Counted from the first letter of the stretch, positions 36,422 through 46,522 are shown. The stretch is 64,000 bases of DNA from Cupriavidus metallidurans CH34 (GCF_000196015.1 NC_007972.2:1-64000), one strand, 5' to 3'. Notes: generated from the sequence alone by a model not told the origin. Numbers and translations are program-made.

Positions 36422-39391
36422 ATGCCACGTCGTTCCATTCTGTCCGCCGCCGAGCGGGAAAGCCTGTTGGCGTTGCCGGATACCAAGGACGACTTGATCC
36501 GATACTACACGTTCAGCGATACCGACCTCTCCATCATCCGGCAACGGCGCGGGCCTGCGAACCGCTTGGGCTTTGCAGTTCAGCTCTGCTACCTGCGCTT
36601 TCCCGGCATCCTCCTTGGCGTCGATGAGCCGCCGTTTCCGCCCTTGCTGAAACTGGTCGCCGACCAGCTCAAGGTCAGTGTCGAAAGCTGGGGCGAGTAC
36701 GGGCAGCGGGAGCAGACCCGGCGCGAGCATCTGGTCGAGTTGCAAACGGTGTTCGGCTTCCAGCCCTTCACCATGAGCCACTACCGGCAGGCCGTCCACA
36801 CGCTGACCGAGCTGGCCATGCAAACCGACAAGGGCATTGTGCTGGCCAGCGCCTTGATCGAGCATCTGCGGCGGCAGTCGGTCATTCTGCCTGCCCTCAA
36901 CGCCGTCGAGCGGGCGAGCGCCGAAGCGATCACCCGCGCCAACCGGCGCATCTACTACGCCTTGGCCGAACCACTGTCGGACGCGCATCGCCGCCGCCTC
37001 GACGATCTGCTCAAGCGCCGGGACAACGGCAAGACGACTTGGCTGGCCTGGCTGCGCCAGTCACCCGTCAAGCCCAATTCGCGGCATATGCTGGAGCACA
37101 TCGAACGACTCAAGGCATGGCAGGCGCTCGATCTGCCTACCGGCATCGAGCGGCTGATCCACCAAAACCGGCTGCTCAAGATCGCCCGCGAGGGCGGCCA
37201 GATGACACCCGCCGACCTGGCCAAGTTCGAGGCGCAGCGGCGCTACGCGACCCTGGTGGCGCTCGCCATTGAAGGCATGGCCACCGTCACCGACGAAATC
37301 ATCGACCTGCACGACCGCATCCTGGGCAAGCTGTTCAACGCCGCCAAGAACAAGCATCAGCAGCAGTTCCAGGCGTCCGGCAAGGCGATCAACGCCAAGG
37401 TGCGGCTGTTCGGGCGTATCGGTCAGGCACTGATCGAGGCCAAGCAATCGGGCCGCGATCCGTTTGCCGCCATCGAGGCCGTCATGTCCTGGGACGCCTT
37501 CGCCGAGAGCGTCACCGAAGCGCAGAAGCTCGCGCAGCCCGAGGACTTCGATTTCCTGCACCGCATCGGCGAGAGCTACGCCACGCTGCGTCGCTACGCG
37601 CCGGAATTCCTCGCCGTGCTCAAGCTGCGGGCCGCGCCCGCTGCCAAGGATGTGCTGGAGGCCATCGAAGTGCTGCGCAACATGAACAGCGACAACGCCC
37701 GCAAGGTGCCCGCCGACGCGCCAACCGATTTCATCAAGCCGCGCTGGCAGAAGCTGGTGATGACCGACACCGGCATCGATCGGCGCTACTACGAACTGTG
37801 CGCGCTGTCGGAGATGAAAAACGCCCTGCGCTCCGGCGACATCTGGGTGCAGGGATCGCGCCAGTTCAAGGACTTCGAGGACTACCTGGTGCCACCCGCG
37901 AAATTCGCCAGCCTCAAGCAGGCCAGCGAATTGCCGCTGGCCGTGGCCACCGATTGCGACCAGTACCTGCATGACCGGCTGACGCTGCTGGAAACGCAGC
38001 TCGCCACCGTCAACCGCATGGCGCTGGCCAACGAGCTGCCGGACGCCATCATCACGGAGTCGGGCCTGAAGATCACGCCGCTCGATGCGGCGGTGCCCGA
38101 CACCGCGCAGGCGCTGATCGACCAGACAGCAATGATCCTGCCGCACGTCAAGATCACCGAACTGCTGCTGGAGGTAGACGAATGGACAGGCTTCACCCGG
38201 CACTTCGCGCACCTGAAATCGGGCGACCTGGCCAAGGACAAGAACCTGCTGCTGACCACGATCCTGGCCGACGCCATCAACCTGGGTCTGACCAAGATGG
38301 CGGAGTCCTGCCCCGGAACGACCTACGCCAAGCTCGCCTGGCTCCAAGCCTGGCATACCCGCGACGAAACCTATTCGTCGGCGCTGGCCGAACTGGTCAA
38401 TGCGCAGTTCCGGCATCCCTTCGCCGAGCACTGGGGCGACGGCACCACGTCATCGTCGGACGGCCAGAATTTCCGAACCGGCAGCAAGGCCGAGAGCACT
38501 GGCCACATCAACCCGAAATATGGCAGCAGTCCTGGGCGGACTTTCTACACCCACATCTCCGACCAGTACGCGCCATTCCACACCAAGGTGGTCAATGTCG
38601 GCGTGCGCGACTCGACCTATGTGCTCGACGGCTTGCTGTACCACGAGTCCGACCTGCGCATCGAGGAGCACTACACCGATACGGCAGGATTCACCGATCA
38701 TGTATTTGGCCTGATGCACCTGCTGGGCTTCCGCTTTGCGCCGCGCATCCGCGACCTGGGCGACACCAAGCTGTTCATCCCCAAGGGCGACACCGTCTAC
38801 GACGCGCTCAAGCCGATGATTAGCAGCGACAGACTGAACATCAAGGCTATTCGCGCCCATTGGGATGAAATTCTACGGCTGGCCACGTCGATCAAGCAGG
38901 GCACGGTGACGGCTTCGCTGATGCTGCGCAAGCTCGGCAGCTATCCGCGCCAGAACGGCCTGGCCGTGGCCCTGCGCGAGCTGGGGCGTATCGAGCGCAC
39001 GCTGTTCATCCTGGATTGGTTGCAAAGCGTGGAGCTGCGCCGTCGCGTGCACGCTGGGCTGAACAAGGGCGAAGCCCGCAATGCGCTGGCCCGCGCCGTG
39101 TTCTTCAACCGTCTGGGTGAAATCCGCGACCGCAGCTTTGAGCAGCAGCGCTACCGTGCCAGCGGCCTCAACCTGGTGACGGCGGCCGTCGTGCTATGGA
39201 ACACGGTCTATCTGGAACGGGCTGCGCACGCGCTGCGGGGCAACGGCCACGCCGTCGATGACGCGCTGTTGCAGTACCTGTCGCCGCTCGGCTGGGAGCA
39301 CATCAACCTGACCGGCGATTACCTCTGGCGCAGCAGCGCCAAGATCGGCGCGGGCAAGTTCAGGCCGCTGCGGCCGTTGCAACCTGCTTAG
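36422..39391 (+). CDS. tnpA: Tn3-family transposase TnpA (Tn501 type)
   Basis: A 989-aa transposase acting on the 38-bp ends. The N-terminal DUF4158 domain binds the ends ([20 protein letters not shown]). The catalytic triad is visible in [27 protein letters not shown] and [15 protein letters not shown]. Full length and intact; it starts two bases after tnpR, and its stop lies within the right terminal repeat. The transposon should therefore be able to move. Confidence 0.97.
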   Translation: MPRRSILSAAERESLLALPDTKDDLIRYYTFSDTDLSIIRQRRGPANRLGFAVQLCYLRFPGILLGVDEPPFPPLLKLVADQLKVSVESWGEYGQREQTRREHLVELQTVFGFQPFTMSHYRQAVHTLTELAMQTDKGIVLASALIEHLRRQSVILPALNAVERASAEAITRANRRIYYALAEPLSDAHRRRLDDLLKRRDNGKTTWLAWLRQSPVKPNSRHMLEHIERLKAWQALDLPTGIERLIHQNRLLKIAREGGQMTPADLAKFEAQRRYATLVALAIEGMATVTDEIIDLHDRILGKLFNAAKNKHQQQFQASGKAINAKVRLFGRIGQALIEAKQSGRDPFAAIEAVMSWDAFAESVTEAQKLAQPEDFDFLHRIGESYATLRRYAPEFLAVLKLRAAPAAKDVLEAIEVLRNMNSDNARKVPADAPTDFIKPRWQKLVMTDTGIDRRYYELCALSEMKNALRSGDIWVQGSRQFKDFEDYLVPPAKFASLKQASELPLAVATDCDQYLHDRLTLLETQLATVNRMALANELPDAIITESGLKITPLDAAVPDTAQALIDQTAMILPHVKITELLLEVDEWTGFTRHFAHLKSGDLAKDKNLLLTTILADAINLGLTKMAESCPGTTYAKLAWLQAWHTRDETYSSALAELVNAQFRHPFAEHWGDGTTSSSDGQNFRTGSKAESTGHINPKYGSSPGRTFYTHISDQYAPFHTKVVNVGVRDSTYVLDGLLYHESDLRIEEHYTDTAGFTDHVFGLMHLLGFRFAPRIRDLGDTKLFIPKGDTVYDALKPMISSDRLNIKAIRAHWDEILRLATSIKQGTVTASLMLRKLGSYPRQNGLAVALRELGRIERTLFILDWLQSVELRRRVHAGLNKGEARNALARAVFFNRLGEIRDRSFEQQRYRASGLNLVTAAVVLWNTVYLERAAHALRGNGHAVDDALLQYLSPLGWEHINLTGDYLWRSSAKIGAGKFRPLRPLQPA

Positions 39392-39424
39392 CGTGCTTTA
39401 TTTTCCGTTTTCTGAGACGACCCC
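39387..39424. repeat. Right 38-bp inverted repeat of the mer transposon
   Basis: Exact reverse complement of 31193-31230, overlapping the tnpA stop codon. Confidence 0.95.
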
Positions 39425-39447
39425 ATCACGAACGACCCGAGCTACGC

Positions 39448-39882
39448 ATGGGTCGAGTAACGATCTGCTTGGCGGCCTTGGCCATGATCGGCGCTTCGCT
39501 GGGCACAGCCCATGCCTTTACGAAATGCCAGCGCGCCAGCCGAGTGTTGTACACGCAGGATCTGTACTGCCCAACAGGTTATTCTCCGGTTGCCAGCACT
39601 GCCGTCGGGACGGTCTCTACTATCGGCAAAAGTGAAGGCGTGCGCCGGCAAGAGCAGGAGTATCTCGAGGCGCGCGCGAGCACGTCTCGCGCGGGGGCGC
39701 AGAACGCCACTGCTACCACGTCCGTACAGGCCCAGCCACAGGCCGTTGCATGCGATGCGCTCGCCGAGCAGGCCAGGGCCGTTGAAGCTTCGATGCGACG
39801 CCCCAACCCATCGTCGTGGCAAGACAACCTGCGCCAGCAGCACCGCGTGATCCGCGACCAACAGTACCGGATGGGATGCTAG
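39448..39882 (+). CDS. Secreted hypothetical protein
   Basis: A 144-aa protein with a signal peptide (MGRVTICLAALAMIGASLGTAHA). The mature part has four cysteines, probably two disulfides (KCQRAS, DLYCPTGY, VACDALAE, RMGC at the end), and a Gln/Arg-rich helix. The mer transposon ends 23 bases upstream and has probably removed the native promoter. No family was recognised; similar short DUF4124-like envelope proteins exist, but the match is not clear. Confidence 0.6.
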   Translation: MGRVTICLAALAMIGASLGTAHAFTKCQRASRVLYTQDLYCPTGYSPVASTAVGTVSTIGKSEGVRRQEQEYLEARASTSRAGAQNATATTSVQAQPQAVACDALAEQARAVEASMRRPNPSSWQDNLRQQHRVIRDQQYRMGC

Positions 39883-39921
39883 GATTCCGAAGGTCTGAGT
39901 ATCGATTGATCGCGTCGCACA

Positions 39922-40980
39922 GTGAAACAAGCCAGTCCCAAAACGTCGCAGCGCGCGGCGGCCGCCCTTACCAGGCTTCGCGCCGCCGCCACACTGCAAG
40001 GCTTCGTCTGTCACGCGACGACATGGCACAGCGTCAGTGCCAAGATTCTCCTTGAATGCGCCAGTGGGCATCGCTTCGAGCGCGCCGCATACGGCGTCCT
40101 ATACAAGGCCTCCGGTTGCCCTGAATGCAATCGCGCCAACGTCGCAGCGAAGTTCCACAAGCTCGTGGCCGCACGCGGCGGCCAGTGCCTGAACGACGGC
40201 GGATTTTTGGGTGGAGCAGCGATACACCGGATACGCTGCGAAAAAGGCCATGAATGGACGCCAGAGGGCCGAAGCGTATTGGCGGGCTATTGGTGTCCTC
40301 GTTGCGCTGGAAAGCCCACGATTTCCACCCCGCAACCGAAAGCGTCAAAGTACGGTCTGATCGACCTCCACAGAAAGGCCGCCGAGCACGGTGGAAAGTG
40401 CTTTGCAGCCGTGTGGAAGACTGGTCGCGATCATTACCCGTTCGAATGCGCGGCCGGCCACCGGTGGGAAGCGATGGGCTACAAGGTTCTCAAACAGGGG
40501 AACTGGTGCCGAGCATGCACGGATGCCAGACTTGGGGAAAGGCGTACCGATGCCGAGGGCTTAGCGCGCATACAGAAGGCCGCTCACGAGCAAGGCGGCC
40601 GATGTTTGAGCACCGCCTATCATGGAACGGCCGCGACCTACCGGTTCCTCTGCAAGGCTGGCCACGAATGGGATGCACTCGGCAACAACGTCCTCCAGGG
40701 AGGCTGGTGCCGGCGTTGCCGCAACGAGGGACAAAAGCTGGGCATCGAAGCCATGCACGCCGTGGCACGGGAGCGCGGCGGCAAATGTCTCTCCGAAACC
40801 TACCGCACCGGCAAAGCGAAGCTCAAGTGGGAATGCCATCGTGGCCACGTATGGGACGCAACCCCGTCCGGGGTAAAGGCTGGCCACTGGTGCCCGTCAT
40901 GCGCGATTCTCAACACCATCGCGCCAAAGAATCAGCACAAACGCCGGCGCTACGAGGCCGCAGCAAAGGCCGCAGACTAG
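39922..40980 (+). CDS. Tandem zinc-ribbon (treble-clef) repeat protein
   Basis: A 352-aa protein made of five copies of a module of about 60 residues: C-x3-GH-x-(W/F), about 10 residues, (W)C-x2-C, then a helix and GG(K/R/Q)C(L/F). The copies begin at ECASGHRF, RCEKGHEW, ECAAGHRW, LCKAGHEW and ECHRGHVW. Each copy has Cys/His ligands for one zinc. The start is GTG at 39922, 39 bases after the preceding gene. Modules of this type occur in phage and plasmid proteins linked to nucleases. DNA or RNA binding is the likely role, not proven. Confidence 0.7.
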   Translation: MKQASPKTSQRAAAALTRLRAAATLQGFVCHATTWHSVSAKILLECASGHRFERAAYGVLYKASGCPECNRANVAAKFHKLVAARGGQCLNDGGFLGGAAIHRIRCEKGHEWTPEGRSVLAGYWCPRCAGKPTISTPQPKASKYGLIDLHRKAAEHGGKCFAAVWKTGRDHYPFECAAGHRWEAMGYKVLKQGNWCRACTDARLGERRTDAEGLARIQKAAHEQGGRCLSTAYHGTAATYRFLCKAGHEWDALGNNVLQGGWCRRCRNEGQKLGIEAMHAVARERGGKCLSETYRTGKAKLKWECHRGHVWDATPSGVKAGHWCPSCAILNTIAPKNQHKRRRYEAAAKAAD

Positions 40981-41063
40981 CAATTCCTATTGCACGAAAC
41001 GCGGCCTTCTCGCTAAGCTATTTCGGTCCGGCCAGATGCCGACATTTTCGAAACAGGAGCTCC

Positions 41064-41486
41064 ATGGCAACAAAGAAGACGGCCGCCCCGAAGACAGCGG
41101 CCAAGAAACCGGCAGCGCCGGCGAAGAAGGCTGCACCAGCAGCAAAGAAGGCAGCTGCCGCGCCCGTGGCCAAGCCGATCAAGGATACGTTCAACAAGTC
41201 GAGCCTGCTCGCCCACCTGGTGACGCAGACTGAGTTGGACAAGAAAACCGTTCAGACGGTGCTTGCCCATCTGGAGAACACCATCGCCAGCGCCATTCAC
41301 AAAAAGGGGGCCGGTGAGTTCACGTTCCCGGGACTGTTCAAGGTGTCGGCCATCCAGGTGCCTGCGACCAAGAAGCGCTTCGGCCGGAACCCCTTCACTG
41401 GCGCTGATCAATGGTTCGCCGCGAAGCCGGCCTCGGTGAAGGTGAAGGTCCGTCCGTTGAAGAAGCTGAAAGACGCGGCTCTGTAA
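41064..41486 (+). CDS. HU-like nucleoid protein with H1-like tail
   Basis: A 140-aa protein. The first 45 residues are a Lys/Ala/Pro tail (ATKKTAAPKTAAKK...) like that of histone H1 and of some Burkholderiales HU proteins. The rest is an HU/IHF domain: FNKSSLLAHLVTQTELDKKTVQTVL, then GEFTFPGLFKVSAI and the arm region RFGRNPFTGADQWFAAKPASVKVKVRPLKKLK. CAGGAGC precedes the ATG and a strong terminator follows. It probably compacts plasmid DNA and may limit the effect of the plasmid on the host chromosome. Confidence 0.9.
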   Translation: MATKKTAAPKTAAKKPAAPAKKAAPAAKKAAAAPVAKPIKDTFNKSSLLAHLVTQTELDKKTVQTVLAHLENTIASAIHKKGAGEFTFPGLFKVSAIQVPATKKRFGRNPFTGADQWFAAKPASVKVKVRPLKKLKDAAL

Positions 41487-41504
41487 TACCGCTGCCTATC
41501 AAGC

Positions 41505-41534
41505 AAAAAGGCCTGGCACATTGCCAGGCCTTTT
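41505..41534 (+). terminator. Rho-independent terminator after the HU gene
   Basis: AAAAGGCCTGGC / GCCAGGCCTTTT, a perfect 12-bp stem with a 5-base loop and terminal T-run, 19 bases after the stop. Confidence 0.9.
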
Positions 41535-41850
41535 CATTTGGAGCAGGGGTCCCTTTGATTTCCCTGCACATTACCGGGGTAGCCGCCCCTAGTCTCCACG
41601 CGGGGTTCCGGCCAGCGCTCGCCTGATACCCCAGTCAAATCAGTCATTGCTGACTGGTCCTTTGCTCCGTCCCCTGAACCTAGATTGGCCTCTCAGCCCC
41701 CGGTAGCGTGCCGGCAAGCCCGTGCGGCGCGCTGTTTCGGCAAGATAATTAGATTTATCCGTCTTCGGTAATTTCAGATTACCTTTAAATTGCTTTCCTA
41801 ACGTTATACATGTACGTAAGATAGGGTGACATTTACGCTCGGACGCCACC
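41535..41850 (+). promoter_or_regulatory. Control region upstream of kfrA-like gene
   Basis: No gene is seen. CAGTCA-ttgc-TGACTG lies at 41641-41656. Nearer the gene, GGTAAT-ttcag-ATTACC (41767-41783) and CTAACGT...ACGTAAG around TACATGTA (41798-41820) are likely operators. KfrA proteins repress their own promoters through such repeats. Confidence 0.5.
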
Positions 41851-42804
41851 ATGCCCCGCCTCGCCGCCACGCCCGACCAGATCCGCGCCACCGTGCTGGC
41901 CATGCTGACCGAAGCCGGCGACGCGGCGCCGCCTTCGGCCGCACGCTTTCGACGCGTGGTGTCGGTGCGCAAGCTGCGCGACCGCCTCGGCGGCGGCGAC
42001 CCGGCGACGCTGTCGCGCACGCTCAATGCCATCGAGGCCGAAGTGGTGCGCGCGGGCCTGGCCGACCTGGCCCTGCCCGAGCTGCCCGCCGAGATCGCCG
42101 AAGCGATGCGCGCGTTGTGGCAAGCTGCGGTCGCGGTGCAGCTTGACGATGTGGTGCGTCTGCGGCGCGAGGCGCAACAGACCGCAGAGGCCGCGCAGTC
42201 CGCCCGCGCCGAGGCCGACCTGCGGGTCGAACTGCTGCGCCAGGAACTCAGTGAGGTCCGCGGGCAGCTTGCCGCGCGCGACACCGTACTGGCCGAAGCC
42301 AGAGCGGCCCTGGCAACGGCTAGCGCGCGGGCCGACGAGCAGGCGGCACGTCGTGGCGAACTCGAGACGGCACTCGCGACCGTGCAGGAACGTGCCGTGG
42401 CGGACGAGCGCGCCCACACCGAGGCGATCGCCACGATCCAGACGCGCTACGAGGCCCTGTCGAAACAACTCCTGCAGGAAACCGCCCATCAGCGCGATGC
42501 GGTGCGCGCCGAGCGCGCACAACTGGCCTCACAACTCAAGTTCGCGGAGCGGCGCATCGCTGCGCTCGAAGAGGAGCGCGGACGACTGGACGCAGAACTG
42601 GTCAGCGAGCGCGCCGCGCGCCAGACCGCCGTCGGCGAGGCGAGCGCGCTCAAGGCCGTCACCGCCAGCCAGCGCGCCCAGCTCGACGAAATGCTGCGCG
42701 CGACCCTGGCCGCTGCCACGCCCGCCGCCAAGGTGGCACGTGCGACCCGATCGACCGCCAAGCCGGCCGGTAAGCCCGACGGCAAGCGCCGCGACAAGCC
42801 ATGA
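41851..42804 (+). CDS. KfrA-like DNA-binding coiled-coil protein
   Basis: A 317-aa protein with a KfrA N-terminal DNA-binding domain (about residues 5-110: ATPDQIRATVLAMLTEAGDAAPP, then VSVRKLRDRLGGGDPATLSRTLNAIE) followed by a long Ala/Glu/Arg coiled coil (110-285) and a basic tail. KfrA of IncP plasmids forms filaments and aids stable inheritance. The stop overlaps the ATG of the recombinase gene, so the two are co-translated. This suggests a joint role in plasmid stability or resolution. Confidence 0.8.
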   Translation: MPRLAATPDQIRATVLAMLTEAGDAAPPSAARFRRVVSVRKLRDRLGGGDPATLSRTLNAIEAEVVRAGLADLALPELPAEIAEAMRALWQAAVAVQLDDVVRLRREAQQTAEAAQSARAEADLRVELLRQELSEVRGQLAARDTVLAEARAALATASARADEQAARRGELETALATVQERAVADERAHTEAIATIQTRYEALSKQLLQETAHQRDAVRAERAQLASQLKFAERRIAALEEERGRLDAELVSERAARQTAVGEASALKAVTASQRAQLDEMLRATLAAATPAAKVARATRSTAKPAGKPDGKRRDKP

Positions 42805-44288
42805 ATCCGGCCGACTGGATCGATACGGGCGCGGTGCCGCCGCGCCCCTTGCCGGCCAAGGTAGACGCGGCGCTCGCCTACCTCGCCGAGGCGCTCGGGC
42901 ACCCGGTCTACGCGCACTGGACCCTGACGCGCATCAAGCGCCGCTACGGATCGCTCGCGGACGCCAAGGCGGCGCAGCCGACGGTCCTCAAGTTGCTGCT
43001 GACCCACGACGGGGCGGTCGAGTACTGGGAGCGCGGGCGTCTGCGCACCGCGCCGGCGGATCAGGCGCCGAGCCCGGACGCGGTCCTCGCTCGGCTGCTG
43101 CACACGCATCGGCGTCGCTTCCGGTCCGCCGACGCCTCGGCGAACGCAGGGGCAGTGCCGGCGACCGCGCAGACAACGGGGCTGGTGGCAAATCCGTGGT
43201 TGGCTGCGCACAGTCACGCAGATCACGCGTGGCTCGCGCGCACCGGCCGCTTTGCCCAGCCACAGGCCGCCGCCAACACGCTGGGCGCCGTCGACGACGC
43301 GCAGGCGCTGGCGCTTTTTCTGCGCGACCGGACTGGCCGATCGTCCCACACGCTACGCGCCTATGGGGCCGAGCTGCGTCGGCTGATGCGCTGGTGCGGC
43401 ACGCATGGCTTCGGGCCTTTTTCGGATCTGACGCGCCAGCAACTGCTCGCCTACCGGCACACGTTGGAGCACGGCTCGTCCGGCACCGCGAACACCACAC
43501 CGCCGCTGTCCGAAGCGACCCGCACGCGCGCACTCGCGGTGGTAGCCAGCCTCTACGGCTACTGGTACGCCACCGGCTACCTGCATGCCAACCCGGCCGC
43601 CGGACTGTCCGCCGGCAGCCGCGCACGAAGCGGCTTTGTGCCGACGCGGCTGATCCCGTCGGCACTGCTAGACGCGTGCGATGCCTGGCTTGACGCAAAC
43701 AGTGCCGGCGATTTGTTGCCGGCGCTTCGCCAGCGTGCGATTTGGGCGCTGTATCGCTATGCCGGCGTGCGCCTGGCGGAACTGGCCTGGTCGGCCGAGA
43801 CTGCACTGCCCCGACTGGAGGCCGAGGCGCCTGGGCGGTGGACGCTCTATGTCTGCGGCAAGGGGCGCAAGGTACGAGCCATCCCGCTGCCGGCCCAGTG
43901 CATGGTCGTGCTGCGGGCCTATCGGCGTGCCCGCGGCCTGCCACCCGAGCCATCGGCGCACGAAACATTGCCCGTGATCCACGGCAGCAAGGGGGAAGCG
44001 CTGCAGCAGACGGGGCTCTATCGGGAGATCAAGGCGATCTTCGCTGTCGTGGCCGATGGTCTGCAGGCGCGCGAACCCGCAAAGGCGATGCTGCTGCGCG
44101 CCGCGTCGCCCCACTGGCTGCGCCACGCCTACGCACGTACGCTGGTGGTCGACCACCAGGTGCCGCTGCCGGCCGCCCAGGCGCTGCTTGGCCACGCCTC
44201 CGTACAAACCACGGCAGCCTACGCCAAGACAGATCTGACGCAATTGCGTGCCTTCGTCGATGCCACGTTCGCTGATGATGTGCCCTAG
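42801..44288 (+). CDS. Tyrosine site-specific recombinase
   Basis: A 495-aa recombinase with an N-terminal extension of about 160 residues. The core-binding domain starts near SHTLRAYGAELRRLMRWC. Catalytic motifs are RYAGVRLAELAW, GKGRKVRAIPLP, HWLRHAYARTLVVDH and LLGHASVQTTAAYAKTD with the tyrosine. It differs clearly from the recombinase at 6171-7367, yet is again paired with a coiled-coil DNA-binding protein. It probably resolves plasmid multimers. Confidence 0.9.
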   Translation: MNPADWIDTGAVPPRPLPAKVDAALAYLAEALGHPVYAHWTLTRIKRRYGSLADAKAAQPTVLKLLLTHDGAVEYWERGRLRTAPADQAPSPDAVLARLLHTHRRRFRSADASANAGAVPATAQTTGLVANPWLAAHSHADHAWLARTGRFAQPQAAANTLGAVDDAQALALFLRDRTGRSSHTLRAYGAELRRLMRWCGTHGFGPFSDLTRQQLLAYRHTLEHGSSGTANTTPPLSEATRTRALAVVASLYGYWYATGYLHANPAAGLSAGSRARSGFVPTRLIPSALLDACDAWLDANSAGDLLPALRQRAIWALYRYAGVRLAELAWSAETALPRLEAEAPGRWTLYVCGKGRKVRAIPLPAQCMVVLRAYRRARGLPPEPSAHETLPVIHGSKGEALQQTGLYREIKAIFAVVADGLQAREPAKAMLLRAASPHWLRHAYARTLVVDHQVPLPAAQALLGHASVQTTAAYAKTDLTQLRAFVDATFADDVP

Positions 44289-44475
44289 TGACCGGTCGGG
44301 CCGGCGAGGACCCGTTGTGCAGGCGACGCGGCGCCTGGTCGACCAAATCAGATGGCGCGGAACAACCCATCTCAGTCGTTCGGGGACCTGACATGAAGTG
44401 ACCGCTATGGGCGCCGATATAGACGTCCTGATCCGGAGCAGTCAGGATGTGCGAGCGATATTGCCAGAACGAGCG

Positions 44476-45522
44476 TTAAGGCCTCATAACCCGCATTGCG
44501 GGGTGATGATCTGCATTCTTCAGCGGAAGATAGATCTCATGCGAAGCGGGGTCGACGGCGAGGCTGTGCGCATTCGCTCCGACAAAGCCTTCCGCGACCT
44601 TTGTCACGTCTGTAGCTGTGACCTTGAAAACCGACAGCACGCCTGACTCGCTTGCCACATACACCTGGCCAAGATCTTCGTCATAACCCAGCACATCCGG
44701 CTCCCCGCCGACGCCGAAATTTGCGACGATCCGTTTGGCTTCCAAATCCATTACTAGCAAGCGATCAATGCCCTCACAGACGATGAACGCTAGCCGGAAC
44801 TTCGGCACGATTAGCAACCCGTGGTTGCCTTCTGCTCCCGGCAGCGCGATGCGATCCAAGACTCTGTCAGTCTGCGGATCAATCTCGGCCAGAGACTGGC
44901 GACCCTGGACGTTCACGAAGATGTGTTTTGAGACGGGGTCGTACTGCGTGTTCCCGACGGCTCCGCCTAACTCAATGGTAGCCACACGCCGGTTAGTGCG
45001 GACGTCGATCACGGTTTCGGTGTTGCCATGCTCGTCAGAGACATACAGCTTGCCAACCTCTGGCGCATAGGCGATCCCGTCAGGATACTTGCCGCCTGGG
45101 ATGCGGGCTACGATCTTAAATGTGGATGCATCGATTGCCACGACCTCATCGGTTCCGGTTGCCGACGCGTACACGCGATTGAGCTCGGGAATGGCGAGCG
45201 TTCCATGCACATGGCCCACGTTGGATATGGTTGCCGCAATGGTCTTCGTCTTGGTGTCCATCACGACGATCTCGCTATCACCGAGATGCGCAATGAATAG
45301 CTTGGAACGGGTCGGGTCGAGGCTGAGATAGTCCCATCGGGTCTTCCCACCCGGCAATCGAAAGTCGCCTACGTGTTGCAGCGGCAAGGCGCGAGAAGGC
45401 ATCGTCGTCGTACCGGACAGGCAGGGAGCTGGGTCGAGCAACATAGCAAACAAGAGTGCCAAAACGGATAGGCCGTGGTATCGCAGCGATTGCTGTTCTC
45501 GCGGGGTGCGCCTTGTGAACAT
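44476..45522 (-). CDS. YncE-like beta-propeller protein, end of chr cluster
   Basis: A 348-aa exported protein: a signal-type N-terminus (GLSVLALLFAMLLDPAPCLSG) and about seven blades of the YVTN type, for example SKLFIAHLGDSEIVVMDTKT, NRVYASATGTDEVVAIDAST and GKLYVSDEHGNTETVIDVRT. It is the last gene of the chromate-linked minus-strand operon, 16 bases after the DUF1259 gene, with GGAGC as ribosome site. YncE-like propellers bind DNA or partner proteins in the periplasm; a role in chromate stress is inferred from position. Confidence 0.8.
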   Translation of the reverse strand: MFTRRTPREQQSLRYHGLSVLALLFAMLLDPAPCLSGTTTMPSRALPLQHVGDFRLPGGKTRWDYLSLDPTRSKLFIAHLGDSEIVVMDTKTKTIAATISNVGHVHGTLAIPELNRVYASATGTDEVVAIDASTFKIVARIPGGKYPDGIAYAPEVGKLYVSDEHGNTETVIDVRTNRRVATIELGGAVGNTQYDPVSKHIFVNVQGRQSLAEIDPQTDRVLDRIALPGAEGNHGLLIVPKFRLAFIVCEGIDRLLVMDLEAKRIVANFGVGGEPDVLGYDEDLGQVYVASESGVLSVFKVTATDVTKVAEGFVGANAHSLAVDPASHEIYLPLKNADHHPAMRVMRP

Positions 45523-45538
45523 AGAGATGCTCCAGAGC

Positions 45539-46465
45539 CTATGGTTTATGCACGCCAGCCTGTGCGTCCAAGGCCTTCTTGATACTTGCGGCGAGCTCAG
45601 TCGCTTTGCCCTTGCCCCAATAATGCAGGAACATATAGCGCGGCTGTTCGTTGGTCATGTGCTGGTGGATGGCAACGATATTGATGCCACCTGATCGCAT
45701 CGCTTTGAGCACCACCTGAAGCTCCTCTTCGCGCATCGCGAAGTCCCCGTCCACGATGGCGGAGTCATCGGTCCCGGCGAACGCCGCCCACGTATTAAGG
45801 CCCATCTCATTGCCGAACGTGACGCCATGCATGGTCCCCTTGGCACCGATGACAACTTTGAACATCCCGTTGCTCGCCTGTCCCTTCTTGCCGAAGACGG
45901 TTTCAAGCGGTGCGGCACTGATCGCATTCTCGTGCGGAATCGCACCTGAGAAGCCGCTCCCAACGGAAGGGTTGGCGGCGCGTATTTCGGCTATCTTGTC
46001 GTATAGCTTCTTCACGCCGGCGGCTAGCTGATCAGGATTGCCCATACCTCCGATGTGCATGAAGTACACCCGCGGTTGATCAAAGAAGAAGTGATTGTGG
46101 AGCGCCGTGACGTCCAACCCGGCCTCGAGCGCGACGCTCATGGCTGGATTCACTTCGTCCTCAAGAAGAACAGTGTCTCCCATCAGCATGACTTGATGTC
46201 CGTGTGCCGGAGTGAACGCTGCCCACGACGTTAGCCCCATGAAGGGGGGCATGGCCGCACCATCCACTTTGATCGGCACGTCGGTACGTGGTTTGGAAAC
46301 CTTGAAGACGTTCTCGGCTTCGGAAAAACTGCCCTTCAAGCCGGTGATCTGCTCGAGTCGAGTGGTATCCAGTGCTACACGTCGCTCCACAGGGGCTGCG
46401 GTCGCGATAGTGCAGGCACCGATGATGCAGGAAACGGCCAGTACGACTTGCTTTGCAGCTTGCAT
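45539..46465 (-). CDS. chrL: DUF1259 (LppY/LpqO-like) periplasmic protein
   Basis: A 308-aa exported protein with two DUF1259 repeats (about residues 30-165 and 175-300). Each has a histidine-rich metal-site-like motif: LDVTALHNHFFFDQPRVYFMHIGGMG and GINIVAIHQHMTNEQPRYMFLHYWGKG. LppY/LpqO relatives near chr genes have been called ChrL and are needed for full chromate resistance in some bacteria. The symbol follows that usage and is less certain than the family. GGAGCG precedes the ATG. Confidence 0.75.
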   Translation of the reverse strand: MQAAKQVVLAVSCIIGACTIATAAPVERRVALDTTRLEQITGLKGSFSEAENVFKVSKPRTDVPIKVDGAAMPPFMGLTSWAAFTPAHGHQVMLMGDTVLLEDEVNPAMSVALEAGLDVTALHNHFFFDQPRVYFMHIGGMGNPDQLAAGVKKLYDKIAEIRAANPSVGSGFSGAIPHENAISAAPLETVFGKKGQASNGMFKVVIGAKGTMHGVTFGNEMGLNTWAAFAGTDDSAIVDGDFAMREEELQVVLKAMRSGGINIVAIHQHMTNEQPRYMFLHYWGKGKATELAASIKKALDAQAGVHKP

Positions 46466-46522
46466 TGTTCGCTCCAGTTTCGCGCCTGAAAGGCGCCAGG
46501 TCGGCTACACGCCGAATCTCGA

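Noticed and set aside
37061..38431. A 456-codon minus-strand frame
   Set aside because: Antisense to the Tn501-type tnpA, with no recognisable domain.
40254..41486. A 410-codon frame ending in the HU domain
   Set aside because: Only the last 140 codons are coding. The first 270 lie out of frame over the zinc-ribbon gene, and the ATG at 41064 has a good ribosome site.
42026..43693. A 555-codon plus-strand frame
   Set aside because: It crosses two well supported overlapping genes (KfrA-like and recombinase) in another frame and is Arg/Pro/Ser-rich as shadow frames are.
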